A stretch of DNA of 64,000 bases from Sphingomonadales bacterium (GTDB lineage: Bacteria; Pseudomonadota; Alphaproteobacteria; Sphingomonadales; Sphingomonadaceae). Location: contig JAIYAA010000064.1 of NCBI GenBank assembly GCA_027489295.1, forward strand, positions 1-64,000. The letters are read 5' to 3'. A program made the position numbers and the translations under genes. Positions 18,025 to 26,910 of this stretch are shown one piece after another (the stretch's first letter is position 1; every line of letters starts with the position of its first letter). Below the pieces are notes generated by a model. That model was not told the DNA's origin. It saw nothing but the letters and a program-made list of their open reading frames with translations, and did no database searches.

Positions 18025-20241
18025 ATGAAGCGACGTACCCTGGCACTGGCCGCCCCGCTGCTGGCGCTGGCCGCCACCACCGCCATCACTGCACCGGCGG
18101 TCGCCCAGCAGGCCGCGCGGCCCTGGACCAACGCCAAGCTGTCGCCGGATGCGCGCGCCAAGCTGGTCCTTGCGAAGATGACCGAGGACGAGAAGCTGAC
18201 GCTGGTCTTCGGCCTGTTCGGCACCGATTTCGGCCCGAAGAACTTCAAGACGCCCGCCGAGGCGCGTCCGGGTTCGGCCGGCTATGTTCCCGGCATTCCG
18301 CGCCTGGGCATCCCCGCCCAGTGGCAGACCGATGCCGGCGTCGGCGTCGCGACGCAGGGTGGCGCCGAGCGCAAGCGTGGCCGCACCTCGCTCCCCTCGG
18401 GCATCGCCACCGCCGCCACCTGGGATCCCGCCCTCGCCTTCAAGGGCGGCGCGATGATCGGCGCGGAAGCGCGTGCCTCGGGCTTCAACGTACTGCTCGC
18501 CGGCGGCGTGAACCTGCTGCGCGAGCCGCGCAACGGCCGCAATTTCGAATATGGCGGCGAGGATCCGCTGCTCGCCGGCACGATGGTCGGCGCGCAGATC
18601 GCCGGCATCCAGTCGAACCACATCATCTCCACCGTGAAGCATTATGCGATCAACGATCAGGAGACCGATCGCTTCAAGATGAACGCGGTGCTCGATCGCA
18701 CCGCCGCGCGGATGAGCGACCTGCTCGCGTTCAACTTCGCGATCGAGAAGGGCACGCCGGGCTCGCTGATGTGCAGCTACAACAAGGTCGACGCGGTCTA
18801 TGCCTGCGAGCAGCCCTGGCTGCTGACCGACGTGCTGCGCCGCGACTGGGGCTGGCAGGGCTATGTGATGTCGGATTGGGGCGCCACCCACTCCACCGTT
18901 GCCGCCGCCAATGCGGGTCTCGAGCAGGAATCGGGCTGGCCGTTCGACGAGCAGCCCTATTTCCGCGAGCCGCTCAAGGCCGCGATCGCCAAGGGCGAGG
19001 TGAGCAAGGCCCGCCTCGACGAGATGGCGCACCGCATCCTGCGCACCATGTTCGCGCATGGCCTGTTCGAGCATCCGATCACCGCCGCCCCGCTCGACCT
19101 GGCGCCCGCCATGCTCAAGGCGCATGCCGACGTGACCCGCGCCGATGCCGAGGCGGCGATCGTGCTTCTGCAGAACAAGGGCGACGTGCTGCCGCTGGTG
19201 GGCAGCGCCAAGCGGATCGTCGTGATCGGCGGCCATGCCGACAAGGGCGTGCTCGCCGGCGGCGGCTCGTCGCTGGTCTATCCGGTCGGCGGCAATGCCG
19301 TGCCCGGGCTGGAGCCCAAGGTGTGGCCGGGCCCGGTGATGTACCACCCCTCCTCGCCGCTGGAGGCGCTGCGCCGCCAGCTGCCGGGGGCGACGATCAC
19401 CTATGTCGACGGCACCGATCCCGCAGCCGCTGCCGCTGCCGCCAAGCAGGCCGATGTCGCGCTGGTCTTCGCCACCCAATGGGCCGGCGAGGCGTTCGAC
19501 GTGTCGCTGAACCTTGCCGACAACCAGGATGCGCTGATCGACGCGGTGGCCGGCGCCAACGCCAAGACCGTCGTGGTGCTGGAAACCGGCGGCCCGGTGC
19601 TCACCCCCTGGGCGGACAAGACCGCGGCGATCCTCGAAGCCTGGTACCCCGGCACCGCTGGCGGCGAGGCCATCGCCAATGTGCTGACCGGCAAGGTGAA
19701 TCCCTCGGGCCACCTGCCCGCCAGCTTCCCGCGCAGCGTCTCGCAGCTGCCCAAGCCCAGCGCGCCGAACGAAGGCGAGACGCGCTATGCCGAAGGCGCC
19801 GCGGTCGGCTACAAATGGTATGATGCGAAGGGCGACAAGCCGCAGTTCGCGTTCGGCCACGGCCTGTCCTACACCCGCTTCGCCTATGCCGGCCTGAAGG
19901 CCAGCGCACCCAAGGGCCAGGTAACGGTCAGCTTCACGCTCCGCAACACCGGCACCCGCGCCGGTGCGGACGTCGCCCAGGTCTATGTCTCGGGCAGCGG
20001 CTGGGAAGCGCCAAAGCGTCTGGGCGCGTTCCAGAAGGTCGCGCTGGCGCCGGGTGCGGCGAAGCTGGTGACCGTCACCGTCGATCCGCGCCTGCTCGCG
20101 ACGTTCGACGGCGCGGCGAACCGCTGGAAGATCGCCGGGGGCAGCTACAAGGTGCTGCTCGGCCGTTCCTCGGACGATATCACCGCGACCACGACCGTCA
20201 CGGTAGCCGCCCGCACGCTGCCGGCGAGCTGGCACCCCTGA
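18025..20241 (+). CDS. Glycoside hydrolase family 3 beta-glucosidase, exported
   Basis: From the ATG at 18025 (GGAGAGGA just upstream) the protein is 738 residues. A Sec signal peptide is followed by the GH3 barrel (VKHYAIND near residue 205, nucleophile Asp in MSDWGATHS near 285), the GH3 C-terminal sandwich, and a fibronectin-III-like domain after residue 620. GH3 enzymes release terminal beta-linked glucose or xylose; the exact sugar is not evident. It is probably periplasmic and transcribed alone, since hairpins lie on both sides. Confidence 0.93.
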   Translation: MKRRTLALAAPLLALAATTAITAPAVAQQAARPWTNAKLSPDARAKLVLAKMTEDEKLTLVFGLFGTDFGPKNFKTPAEARPGSAGYVPGIPRLGIPAQWQTDAGVGVATQGGAERKRGRTSLPSGIATAATWDPALAFKGGAMIGAEARASGFNVLLAGGVNLLREPRNGRNFEYGGEDPLLAGTMVGAQIAGIQSNHIISTVKHYAINDQETDRFKMNAVLDRTAARMSDLLAFNFAIEKGTPGSLMCSYNKVDAVYACEQPWLLTDVLRRDWGWQGYVMSDWGATHSTVAAANAGLEQESGWPFDEQPYFREPLKAAIAKGEVSKARLDEMAHRILRTMFAHGLFEHPITAAPLDLAPAMLKAHADVTRADAEAAIVLLQNKGDVLPLVGSAKRIVVIGGHADKGVLAGGGSSLVYPVGGNAVPGLEPKVWPGPVMYHPSSPLEALRRQLPGATITYVDGTDPAAAAAAAKQADVALVFATQWAGEAFDVSLNLADNQDALIDAVAGANAKTVVVLETGGPVLTPWADKTAAILEAWYPGTAGGEAIANVLTGKVNPSGHLPASFPRSVSQLPKPSAPNEGETRYAEGAAVGYKWYDAKGDKPQFAFGHGLSYTRFAYAGLKASAPKGQVTVSFTLRNTGTRAGADVAQVYVSGSGWEAPKRLGAFQKVALAPGAAKLVTVTVDPRLLATFDGAANRWKIAGGSYKVLLGRSSDDITATTTVTVAARTLPASWHP

Positions 20242-20249
20242 TCGGCTCT

Positions 20250-20279
20250 CCCCGCACGCTGCTCACACGGCGTGCGGGG
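20250..20279. terminator. Bidirectional hairpin between the GH3 gene and the Gfo/Idh gene
   Basis: CCCCGCACGC (20250-20259) and GCGTGCGGGG (20270-20279) form a perfect 10-bp stem with a 10-base loop in the 46 bases between two convergent stops. Confidence 0.65.
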
Positions 20280-20287
20280 ATTACCCC

Positions 20288-21307
20288 TCAAGCAATTGAG
20301 ATACGACGACCTTCCGCAGCACTTTGCTGGGCAAGCTCGATGAGGCGGAGCCCCGCCAGCGCGTCCGCCGCCGCGATTGGCGCCGGTGCCTCCCCGCGGA
20401 TCGCGGCTGCGACGCCGGCATAGAATCGCCGATAGTCGCCCCGCTCGGAGGCGATCGTCTCGTGCGTCCCGTCCGGCAGGGTGAGCACGCCATGCTGCGC
20501 CGGATCTTCGATCCCGTGGCCGGGATCGCGCACCGATCCCCCTGCCCGCATCGCCGTTTCCTGCGGATCGAGCCCGTATTTGACGAAGCTGCCGCCCCGG
20601 CCGTGGATACCGAAGCGCGGCCGGGGCGCCGCGATCATCCGCGAGCTCGCCAGCACCACCCGCCGGGTCCCATAGTATAGCGTCAGCACGAAATAGTCGT
20701 CGACCGGGCTGTTGCCCCGCTGCCCGGCGATGTCGGCGCCGATCGCCTCGGGCATGCCGAACAGCACCAGCACCTGATCGAGCATGTGCGGCCCGAGATC
20801 GAGCAGCTGCCCCGCGCCCGGCGCCTCTTTCCATGCCTGGGCCAGATCGGGCCGGAAACGGTCCCAATGCGCTTCGAACAGCAGGATCTCGCCCAGCCGT
20901 CCGCTCTCGACAAGCGCGCGCACGGTGAGGAAGTCGCTGTCCCAGCGGCGGTTGTGGAACGGCACGAGGAGCCGCCCGGCCGATGCCGCCTGCGCGATCA
21001 GCGTGTCGGCCTCGGCGGCGCTGGGCGTCAGCGGCTTGTCGATCACCACATGCTTGCCCGCGGCCAGCGCCGCCTGCGCCAGCGGGAAATGGGTGGGATT
21101 GGGGGTGGAGATTACCACCAGATCGATCGCGGGATCGGCGATCAGCGCCTCCGCCGTCGTCACCGCCGTCTCCGGATAGGCAGCCTGTACCGCCTCGGTA
21201 CGCGAGGTGGCGACGGCCGCCAGTTCCAGACCGTCGACCGCCGCGATCAGCGGTGCGTGAAAGGCGGTGCCGCCAAGGCCGAAGCCGATCAGACCGGCGC
21301 GGATCAT
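20288..21307 (-). CDS. Gfo/Idh/MocA family NAD(P)-dependent oxidoreductase
   Basis: The 339-residue protein has an N-terminal Rossmann fold starting GLIGFGLGGTAFHAP, the STPNPTHF segment near residue 68, the EKP-type motif as IDKPLT near 95 (Asp-Lys-Pro instead of Glu-Lys-Pro), and the GPHMLDQ segment near 173 with the catalytic His of the second domain. Such enzymes oxidise or reduce sugars, inositols or amino sugars. A sugar substrate would fit the adjacent GH3 glucosidase, but the genes are convergent, so that link is only suggestive. Confidence 0.9.
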   Translation of the reverse strand: MIRAGLIGFGLGGTAFHAPLIAAVDGLELAAVATSRTEAVQAAYPETAVTTAEALIADPAIDLVVISTPNPTHFPLAQAALAAGKHVVIDKPLTPSAAEADTLIAQAASAGRLLVPFHNRRWDSDFLTVRALVESGRLGEILLFEAHWDRFRPDLAQAWKEAPGAGQLLDLGPHMLDQVLVLFGMPEAIGADIAGQRGNSPVDDYFVLTLYYGTRRVVLASSRMIAAPRPRFGIHGRGGSFVKYGLDPQETAMRAGGSVRDPGHGIEDPAQHGVLTLPDGTHETIASERGDYRRFYAGVAAAIRGEAPAPIAAADALAGLRLIELAQQSAAEGRRISIA

Positions 21308-21392
21308 GCTGTGTCTCCCGTTGCGTGCGCCTGCGGCCTAGCGGCCGGTGCCGCGCATTCCAAGCAAGTCCGCACGGGAAAAGGCGAAAGCG

Positions 21393-21887
21393 TCAGCCGA
21401 GACGGCGCGCCGCTGCCTCGGCCAGCCGGCGCAGCTCCGCACGCTGCCGGAACGAGGCCGGGCCATGCGGGCGGACATCGAGGCCGCAGAGCGCGCCGAC
21501 CGGGAACGGCCCGACGCGCACCGCCACACCGGTATAGTGCCGCACGCGCGGCCCGCCGCTGACGATGGGGTTGGCGGCGAACCGGGGGTCTGCCTGCAGA
21601 TCGGGCACGCTGAGCATCCCGTCAGCGGTCGCGATGGTGTGCGAGCAGAATGCGATCGAGCGCGGCAGTTCGATCGGCGGCATGCCCAGCACGCCGGCCA
21701 TGCGCTGCACGTCGCCATCGGTCAGGGTCAACATCGCGATCGGGGTCCGCAGCACCCGGCGCACCGATTCCAGCAGCTCCTGCAGCACCGGATCGTCCGC
21801 GGGGATCGGCGCAAGGCCCTGGACGGTGCGCTGCCGCTCGGCCTCGTCCGCAGGGCGGAAGGCGGCGGAGAAGAAGTGCAGGCTCAT
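21393..21887 (-). CDS. GAF-domain protein coupled to a diguanylate cyclase
   Basis: The 164-residue protein is essentially one GAF domain: ALAMLTLTD-like core (here PIAMLTLTDGDVQRM near residue 48), RSIAFCSHTI near 75, PDLQADPRFAANP near 95 and GALCGLDVRP near 132. GAF proteins of this stand-alone type bind small ligands or sense redox state. Its ATG overlaps the stop of the diguanylate cyclase (ATGA), so the two are co-translated and it may modulate that enzyme. The ligand is unknown. Confidence 0.8.
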   Translation of the reverse strand: MSLHFFSAAFRPADEAERQRTVQGLAPIPADDPVLQELLESVRRVLRTPIAMLTLTDGDVQRMAGVLGMPPIELPRSIAFCSHTIATADGMLSVPDLQADPRFAANPIVSGGPRVRHYTGVAVRVGPFPVGALCGLDVRPHGPASFRQRAELRRLAEAAARRLG

Positions 21888-22771
21888 GCCGCCCGCCGCA
21901 GGTCCGCGCGGCCGTCGAACGCGATGCGGATCGCGTCCTTGCCGTTGCGCTTCACCTCCAGCATCGCCTCGTCGGCCAGTCGCAGCAGGCGCTCGGTGTC
22001 CCCGGCGGCGGCCGCATCGACGACCACCGCCCCCATGCTGCAGGTAACCGCATGGCCGGTGGCACGCAGCGCCTCGCTCAACCGTGCATGGAGGCTTTCG
22101 GCGACCTGTTCGGGCACCGCGTCGCTCTCGATCGCGAGCAGCGCACAGAATTCGTCACCGCCCAGTCGCGCGAAGAGATCGTCGGCGCGCATCCGCGCCC
22201 GTGCCTCGTCGGCGAAGCGTCGCAGCACCTCGTCACCGGCGGCGTGGCCATGGCGGTCGTTCACCGCCTTGAACCCGTCCAGATCCATGTAGAGCAGCAG
22301 CAGCGCCAGACCCCGCCGCCGCCCGATCCGCGCGACGCGTTCGATCTGGCTGCGAAAGGCGCCGCCGTTCAGCGAGCGCGTGAGATAGTCGGTCGAGGCC
22401 CGCCAGCGCTCGCTGTCGATCGTGTGGCGCAGCGTGGCGACCATCAGCACGATCATGATCGCGCTGGCCGCGCGCGTCACCGTGTTCCAGACCGCGACGG
22501 TGGTGGAAAGGCCGGTCTGGTCGATCGAGGGGATATAGCCGAAGCCGTTGATCGCCGATCCGATCGCCACCGAGGTGAGCACCATGCCGATGCCGGCGCG
22601 TTCGCGCAGCGTCCAGGCGGCGAGGCAATCGACGAACAGATAGCCGATGGTGAGCGAGACCGAGGGACCCGTGGCCCAATCCGCGATGACGGTGGCGGCG
22701 AGCGCCGTGCCCACCGCAAGCCAGGCCTGCCGCTGGTCCAGCCACATCGTCCATCTGAAACTGCGCATCAT
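21884..22771 (-). CDS. Membrane-bound diguanylate cyclase
   Basis: From ATGs at 22771/22768 the protein is 295 residues: about four membrane helices in residues 15-125, then a GGDEF domain with the intact active site RLGGDEF near 215 and the product-inhibition I-site RADD exactly five residues before it. It should make c-di-GMP from GTP at the inner membrane, with feedback control. The frame stays open far upstream, but that part is out-of-frame shadow of dacB. The GAF protein follows with a 4-base overlap. Confidence 0.9.
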   Translation of the reverse strand: MMRSFRWTMWLDQRQAWLAVGTALAATVIADWATGPSVSLTIGYLFVDCLAAWTLRERAGIGMVLTSVAIGSAINGFGYIPSIDQTGLSTTVAVWNTVTRAASAIMIVLMVATLRHTIDSERWRASTDYLTRSLNGGAFRSQIERVARIGRRRGLALLLLYMDLDGFKAVNDRHGHAAGDEVLRRFADEARARMRADDLFARLGGDEFCALLAIESDAVPEQVAESLHARLSEALRATGHAVTCSMGAVVVDAAAAGDTERLLRLADEAMLEVKRNGKDAIRIAFDGRADLRRAA

Positions 22772-22917
22772 CGCCCTGATCAAGGCCGATTGCGGCGGTG
22801 GTGCCTTCACGCGATCCAACTCCCCCGAGACTTTGCAACGCTTTGCGGCCGAAAGCCTTAACAGGCTCGAAACACAAGCCCGTGCAAGATGCCGCTCCGG
22901 AAAACTACTTGTCGCGC

Positions 22918-24306
22918 TCAGTTGCGCGCCGCGATCAACGTCAGTGCCGCGTCCATCGCCGCGACCGGGGCGGCCTCGGCGGGCGCATCGCCGGCGAAGA
23001 ACGCGAAGGTCAGCACGTTGCCGCTGGCCGCCTGCAGCGTGCCGGCCAGCGCATGGGTGCCCGCCAGCGTGCCGGTCTTGGCGATCACCCGCCCCGCCAG
23101 CCCGTCGCGAAACCGGCGCGAGAGCGTGCCATCCGCGCCGCCCACGGGAAGCGTCGCGGTCCAGGCGGCGCCCCAGGGCTGGCCCGCCGCCCAGCGCAGG
23201 AACGTGACCATCGCCCGCGGCGTGACGCGATTGTAGGTCGACATCCCCGATCCGTCGGCGAAGCTGTAGCTCCATCGCGGCAGCCCCGCCTGCGCCAGCA
23301 TCGCGGCGACCGTCTTCTCTCCCTGCGCGATCGTGCCGTTGCCCAGCCGGCGCAGCAGCAGTTCGGCGTGCAGATTGTCGCTGGTCTTGTTGGTGTGCCG
23401 CAGATCCTCGGCAAGCGGCGGCGGCGTGAGCCGCGCGACGACGACGCCGCCCGGGGCCGCCGGCACCGTATCGCCGGCACGATGGCGCACCCGCACGCTG
23501 CCGCGCACCCGGATCCCGCGCGCCTCCAGCAGTGCCCGGAAGCGCCAGGCGGCCCATTCGGCCGGATCGTCGACGCCGATACGCCGCGTCACCACCGCGG
23601 CGCCGACCGGCATCGCGCCGGCAACATGCAGCACCCGATCGAACGGCGCGCGCTCCAGCGTCACCGATTCGGCGCCGTTGGGCGCGGTGATGCTGCGGTT
23701 GTCGAGCACGAACAGCCCAGGTGCCTCGATCTGCAATGGCCCGCCCGGCGTGCCGGGCGCAATGCGGACGAGCAGCTGGTTGTCGTCCAGCGTGAGCGCC
23801 GAGACCGCCGCGCCAGATCGCGTGCCGATATTGTTCCAGCCCATCCCCGGGCTCCACCGCAGGTCGGCAAAGGCGCGATCGTCCCCGATCACGTCGCCCA
23901 CCTCGCGTACCCGTCCGGCGACCGCGTCCGCCAGCGTCGCCAGGCAGTCGACCACGCAATCGTCCGCGCTGGAGAGGCGCGAATCGCCATGCCCCTCCAG
24001 CACGACATCACGCCCTTCGAGCAACACCGCCGTGCCGCTGCCCGCATCCGGCGCGTTCACCGGCAGCAGCGCGAATGCCGCGGCGGTGGTCACCAGCTTG
24101 GTCGTGGATGCGGGCTGGAAGCGATCGTCGGGCCGGATAGCGACGACGGGGCGCCCCGCCGCGTCGACCACCATCAGCCCGAAGCGCGTCCCCGGCCCCG
24201 CCCGCGCCAGCTGCGCCTCGACATCGGCCTGAAGGTCGGTCTGCGCCGCGGCCGGCACGGCAAGCAGCAGGAACGAGGGCAGCAACAGGCAGCGGAAAGA
24301 TAGCAT
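22918..24306 (-). CDS. dacB: D-alanyl-D-alanine carboxypeptidase/endopeptidase, PBP4 type (S13)
   Basis: From the ATG at 24306 the protein is 462 residues with a Sec signal ending near AAAQ. The three serine-acyl-enzyme motifs are present: SxxK as PASTTKLV near residue 67, SxN as KTSDN near 310, and KTG as IAKTGTLAG near 415. The long insert between motifs one and two is characteristic of the S13 family. It should trim or cut peptide cross-links of periplasmic peptidoglycan. It lies alone on the minus strand between the cyclase and the divergent uxaA-like gene. Confidence 0.93.
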   Translation of the reverse strand: MLSFRCLLLPSFLLLAVPAAAQTDLQADVEAQLARAGPGTRFGLMVVDAAGRPVVAIRPDDRFQPASTTKLVTTAAAFALLPVNAPDAGSGTAVLLEGRDVVLEGHGDSRLSSADDCVVDCLATLADAVAGRVREVGDVIGDDRAFADLRWSPGMGWNNIGTRSGAAVSALTLDDNQLLVRIAPGTPGGPLQIEAPGLFVLDNRSITAPNGAESVTLERAPFDRVLHVAGAMPVGAAVVTRRIGVDDPAEWAAWRFRALLEARGIRVRGSVRVRHRAGDTVPAAPGGVVVARLTPPPLAEDLRHTNKTSDNLHAELLLRRLGNGTIAQGEKTVAAMLAQAGLPRWSYSFADGSGMSTYNRVTPRAMVTFLRWAAGQPWGAAWTATLPVGGADGTLSRRFRDGLAGRVIAKTGTLAGTHALAGTLQAASGNVLTFAFFAGDAPAEAAPVAAMDAALTLIAARN

Positions 24307-24444
24307 CCCCCGCACCCTAGCCGCGGCCGGGCGCTTGCGAAAGGCGACGGTTTCCGCTTGCGCATAGGCCGACACCGGTTACCTCTAGGGCCCTCGGATC
24401 CCCGCGCGCTTCCGTGCAGACGCGATCACGCTATATCGGTGCCC

Positions 24445-25905
24445 ATGACCCCTGCCCTGTTCCAGATCGACCCGCGCGACCCCGTCGCAACCGCCCTTCG
24501 CGATATCGCGGAAGGAGAAACGGCGCTCGGCGTGCGCGTGGTCCAGGCGGTGCCAAAGGGGCACAAGGTAGCGCTCCGCCCGCTCGCATCGGGCGAGCCG
24601 GTGCACAAGTTCGGCTTCCCGATCGGCCGCGCGACCCGGGCCATCGCCCCCGGCGAGCATGTCCACACCCACAATGTCGCGACCGCGCTGGAGACCAGCG
24701 GCGACTATGCCTATCGCCCTGCCCTGGAGGCCGCGCCGCCCGCCGAGGGGCCGGGCTTTCTCGGATATCGCCGCGCCAATGGCCGCGTCGGGACTCGCAA
24801 CGAAATCTGGATCCTGCCGACGGTCGGCTGTGTCGGCCGCACCGCCGAGAAGATCGCCGAGCAGGCGGCACGCCGCTTTGCCGGGCGGGTGGACGGCGTC
24901 CACGCCTTTGCCCACCCGTTCGGCTGTTCGCAGCTGGGCGACGACCTGGAAGGCACCCGCGCCATCCTCACCGCACTGGCCAACCACCCCAATGCGGGGG
25001 GCGTACTGCTGGTAGGACTTGGGTGCGAATCCAATCAGATGCGCGGCATGCTGGAGGGCATTTCTCAACCCAACCTGCGGACCATCGGCGCCCAGGCGGC
25101 CGGCGACGAGATCGCGGAAGGAATCGCGCTGGTAGAAGAACTTGTCGCGGAAGCCGAAACCTGCGCGCGAACCCCCGTCCCGCTTGCCGAACTGGTCCTC
25201 GGGGTGAAGTGCGGCGGTTCAGACGGATTCTCAGGGTTGACCGCGAACCCGCTGGTTGGGCGCATGAGCGACGCCGTCACCGCTGCCGGCGGGACCGCGA
25301 TCCTCACCGAAATCCCGGAGATTTTCGGCGCGGAACATCTGCTGATGGCGCGGGCGGAGAACCGCGACGTGTTCGACTGCATCGTCAGGCTGGTGAACGG
25401 CTTCAAGGCCTATTTCACCCGGCACGGCGAACCCGTGTCGGAGAACCCGTCGCCCGGCAACCTAGCCGGCGGCATCACCACGCTGGAGGAAAAGTCGCTC
25501 GGTGCCGTGCAGAAGGCGGGGCACGCAACGGTGACCGACGTGCTCGGCTATGGCGGCCAGATACAGCGCCGCGGGCTGACCCTGCTGGAGGCGCCCGGCA
25601 ACGACGCGGTCTCCTCCACCGCCCTGGCGGCGGCCGGCGCGACGGTAATCCTGTTCACCACCGGCCGCGGCACCCCGCTCGGCTTCCCGGTGCCGACAGT
25701 CAAGATCGCCTCGAACAGCGATCTCGCCGCCCGCAAGCCGGGCTGGATCGATTTCGATGCCGGCCAGGTGCTGGCCGAGAGCATGGACGACGCCGCCACG
25801 GCGCTTCTCGACCGGATCACGACCATCGCGTCCGGGGCAGCCACCGCCGCCGAGCGCAATGGCGAGCGCGAGATCGCCATCTGGAAACGCGGAGTCACGC
25901 TTTAG
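24445..25905 (+). CDS. Altronate dehydratase family protein (UxaA-like)
   Basis: Taken from the ATG at 24445, the protein is 486 residues: an N-terminal SAF domain (to about residue 80, with GEHVHTHNV), then a two-part UxaA core with RRANGRVGTRNEIWILPTVG near 105, HPFGCSQLGDD near 155, GLGCESNQ near 190 and GVKCGGSDGFSGLTANP near 255. The family removes water from D-altronate or related sugar acids such as galactarate, using iron. No uxaB, uxaC, kdgK or regulator is adjacent, so the substrate is open. Confidence 0.88.
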   Translation: MTPALFQIDPRDPVATALRDIAEGETALGVRVVQAVPKGHKVALRPLASGEPVHKFGFPIGRATRAIAPGEHVHTHNVATALETSGDYAYRPALEAAPPAEGPGFLGYRRANGRVGTRNEIWILPTVGCVGRTAEKIAEQAARRFAGRVDGVHAFAHPFGCSQLGDDLEGTRAILTALANHPNAGGVLLVGLGCESNQMRGMLEGISQPNLRTIGAQAAGDEIAEGIALVEELVAEAETCARTPVPLAELVLGVKCGGSDGFSGLTANPLVGRMSDAVTAAGGTAILTEIPEIFGAEHLLMARAENRDVFDCIVRLVNGFKAYFTRHGEPVSENPSPGNLAGGITTLEEKSLGAVQKAGHATVTDVLGYGGQIQRRGLTLLEAPGNDAVSSTALAAAGATVILFTTGRGTPLGFPVPTVKIASNSDLAARKPGWIDFDAGQVLAESMDDAATALLDRITTIASGAATAAERNGEREIAIWKRGVTL

Positions 25906-26034
25906 GGCACCGAAAGTTCCCCGCGCGATGCGGCCAATGCTTGCTGCGTTGCGGCGATCCGCAATTCCCCTGGATTGCTGCCCAAAGCTGAAAGGCTTAG
26001 GCCCGGAAGTGGGGAAGCGATCGGGGTGGTGGAC

Positions 26035-26265
26035 ATGGCTGAGTTCTTCGTTTTCATCTATGCAATGGCATCCGGCTTCGTGCTGCTCACGATGCAGCGC
26101 AATCGCCGCGAGCAGCGCCACGACGCGCCGATCGTGACGATGGTCGGCTGGGGCCTGTTCTCGCTTTCCTCGACGCTCGCGCTGCTGCTGGGCGCGGTGG
26201 CACTCGCGCTGGCCCTTGGCCTGCAGATGCCGCTGCCGGCCGGGTTCGAGAGCTTCGCACTGTAA
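26035..26265 (+). CDS. Small two-helix membrane protein
   Basis: The frame is 76 residues from the ATG at 26035. Two hydrophobic stretches are clear: residues about 4-19 (FFVFIYAMASGFVLL) and 42-66 (GWGLFSLSSTLALLLG and beyond), joined by a short charged loop QRNRREQRHD. I do not recognise a family. It ends 7 bases before the carbonic-anhydrase-like gene and is probably co-transcribed with it. Confidence 0.65.
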   Translation: MAEFFVFIYAMASGFVLLTMQRNRREQRHDAPIVTMVGWGLFSLSSTLALLLGAVALALALGLQMPLPAGFESFAL

Positions 26266-26272
26266 TTCCGCG

Positions 26273-26797
26273 ATGCCGCTCTACGCCTTTGGCGGCCGCG
26301 CGCCGCAGGTCGCCGCCGATGCGTGGATCGCACCGAGCGCCGAACTGATCGCGGACGTGCGGGTGGGCAGCGGCGCCAGCATCTGGTTCGGCGCCGTCGT
26401 CCGCGCCGACAACACGCCGATCGTAATCGGCGCGCGCAGCAACATTCAGGAAGGTGCCCTGCTCCATTCCGATCCGGGCGCCCCCCTCACGATCGGCGAC
26501 GAGGTGACGGTGGGCCATCATGCCGTGCTGCACGGCTGCACCATCGGTGACGGCACGCTGATCGGCATGGGGGCAATCGTGCTCAACCGCGCCGTGATCG
26601 GCCCCGAATGCCTGGTCGGCGCCGGCGCGCTGGTGACCGAGGGCAAGGAATTTCCCGCCGGCCACCTGATCGTCGGCAGCCCGGCACGCGCCGTCCGCCC
26701 GCTCGACGATGCGCAGCGCGCGATGCTGCGGGCGAGCGCCGCGCTCTACGCCGCCAAGCAGCGCGAATACGCGGTCGGCCTGGTACGAATCGACTGA
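26273..26797 (+). CDS. Gamma-class carbonic anhydrase-like protein (left-handed beta helix)
   Basis: From the ATG at 26273 the protein is 174 residues built of hexapeptide repeats. The zinc-binding histidines of gamma carbonic anhydrases are visible: one in GALLHSDPG near residue 66 and two in VGHHAVLHG near 83-88. Arg in VVRADNTPI is also conserved. It belongs to the YrdA/PaaY group; carbonic anhydrase activity is possible but many members are of unknown role. It follows the small membrane protein by 7 bases. Confidence 0.9.
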   Translation: MPLYAFGGRAPQVAADAWIAPSAELIADVRVGSGASIWFGAVVRADNTPIVIGARSNIQEGALLHSDPGAPLTIGDEVTVGHHAVLHGCTIGDGTLIGMGAIVLNRAVIGPECLVGAGALVTEGKEFPAGHLIVGSPARAVRPLDDAQRAMLRASAALYAAKQREYAVGLVRID

Positions 26798-26910
26798 GTC
26801 GCGGATTTTCGCGATTCGATTCGGACCATCATGCGTGGCGGAAGTTCGCTTGCCGTAACGTCCGCAACCGGTGCCTAGACAGGCTTCGTAGCTGCGGTAT
26901 CACCTTGCGC

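Noticed and set aside
16003..20235. A 1410-codon open frame on the minus strand opposite the molybdopterin oxidoreductase and GH3 genes
   Set aside because: It is a mirror effect of GC-rich third positions. Its translation is Arg/Gly/His-rich without domain pattern, and two well-recognised genes occupy the other strand.
22772..23959. Upstream extension of the diguanylate cyclase frame to 691 residues
   Set aside because: The extension is an alternative frame within dacB on the same strand; it is Arg/Gly-rich and lacks any domain.
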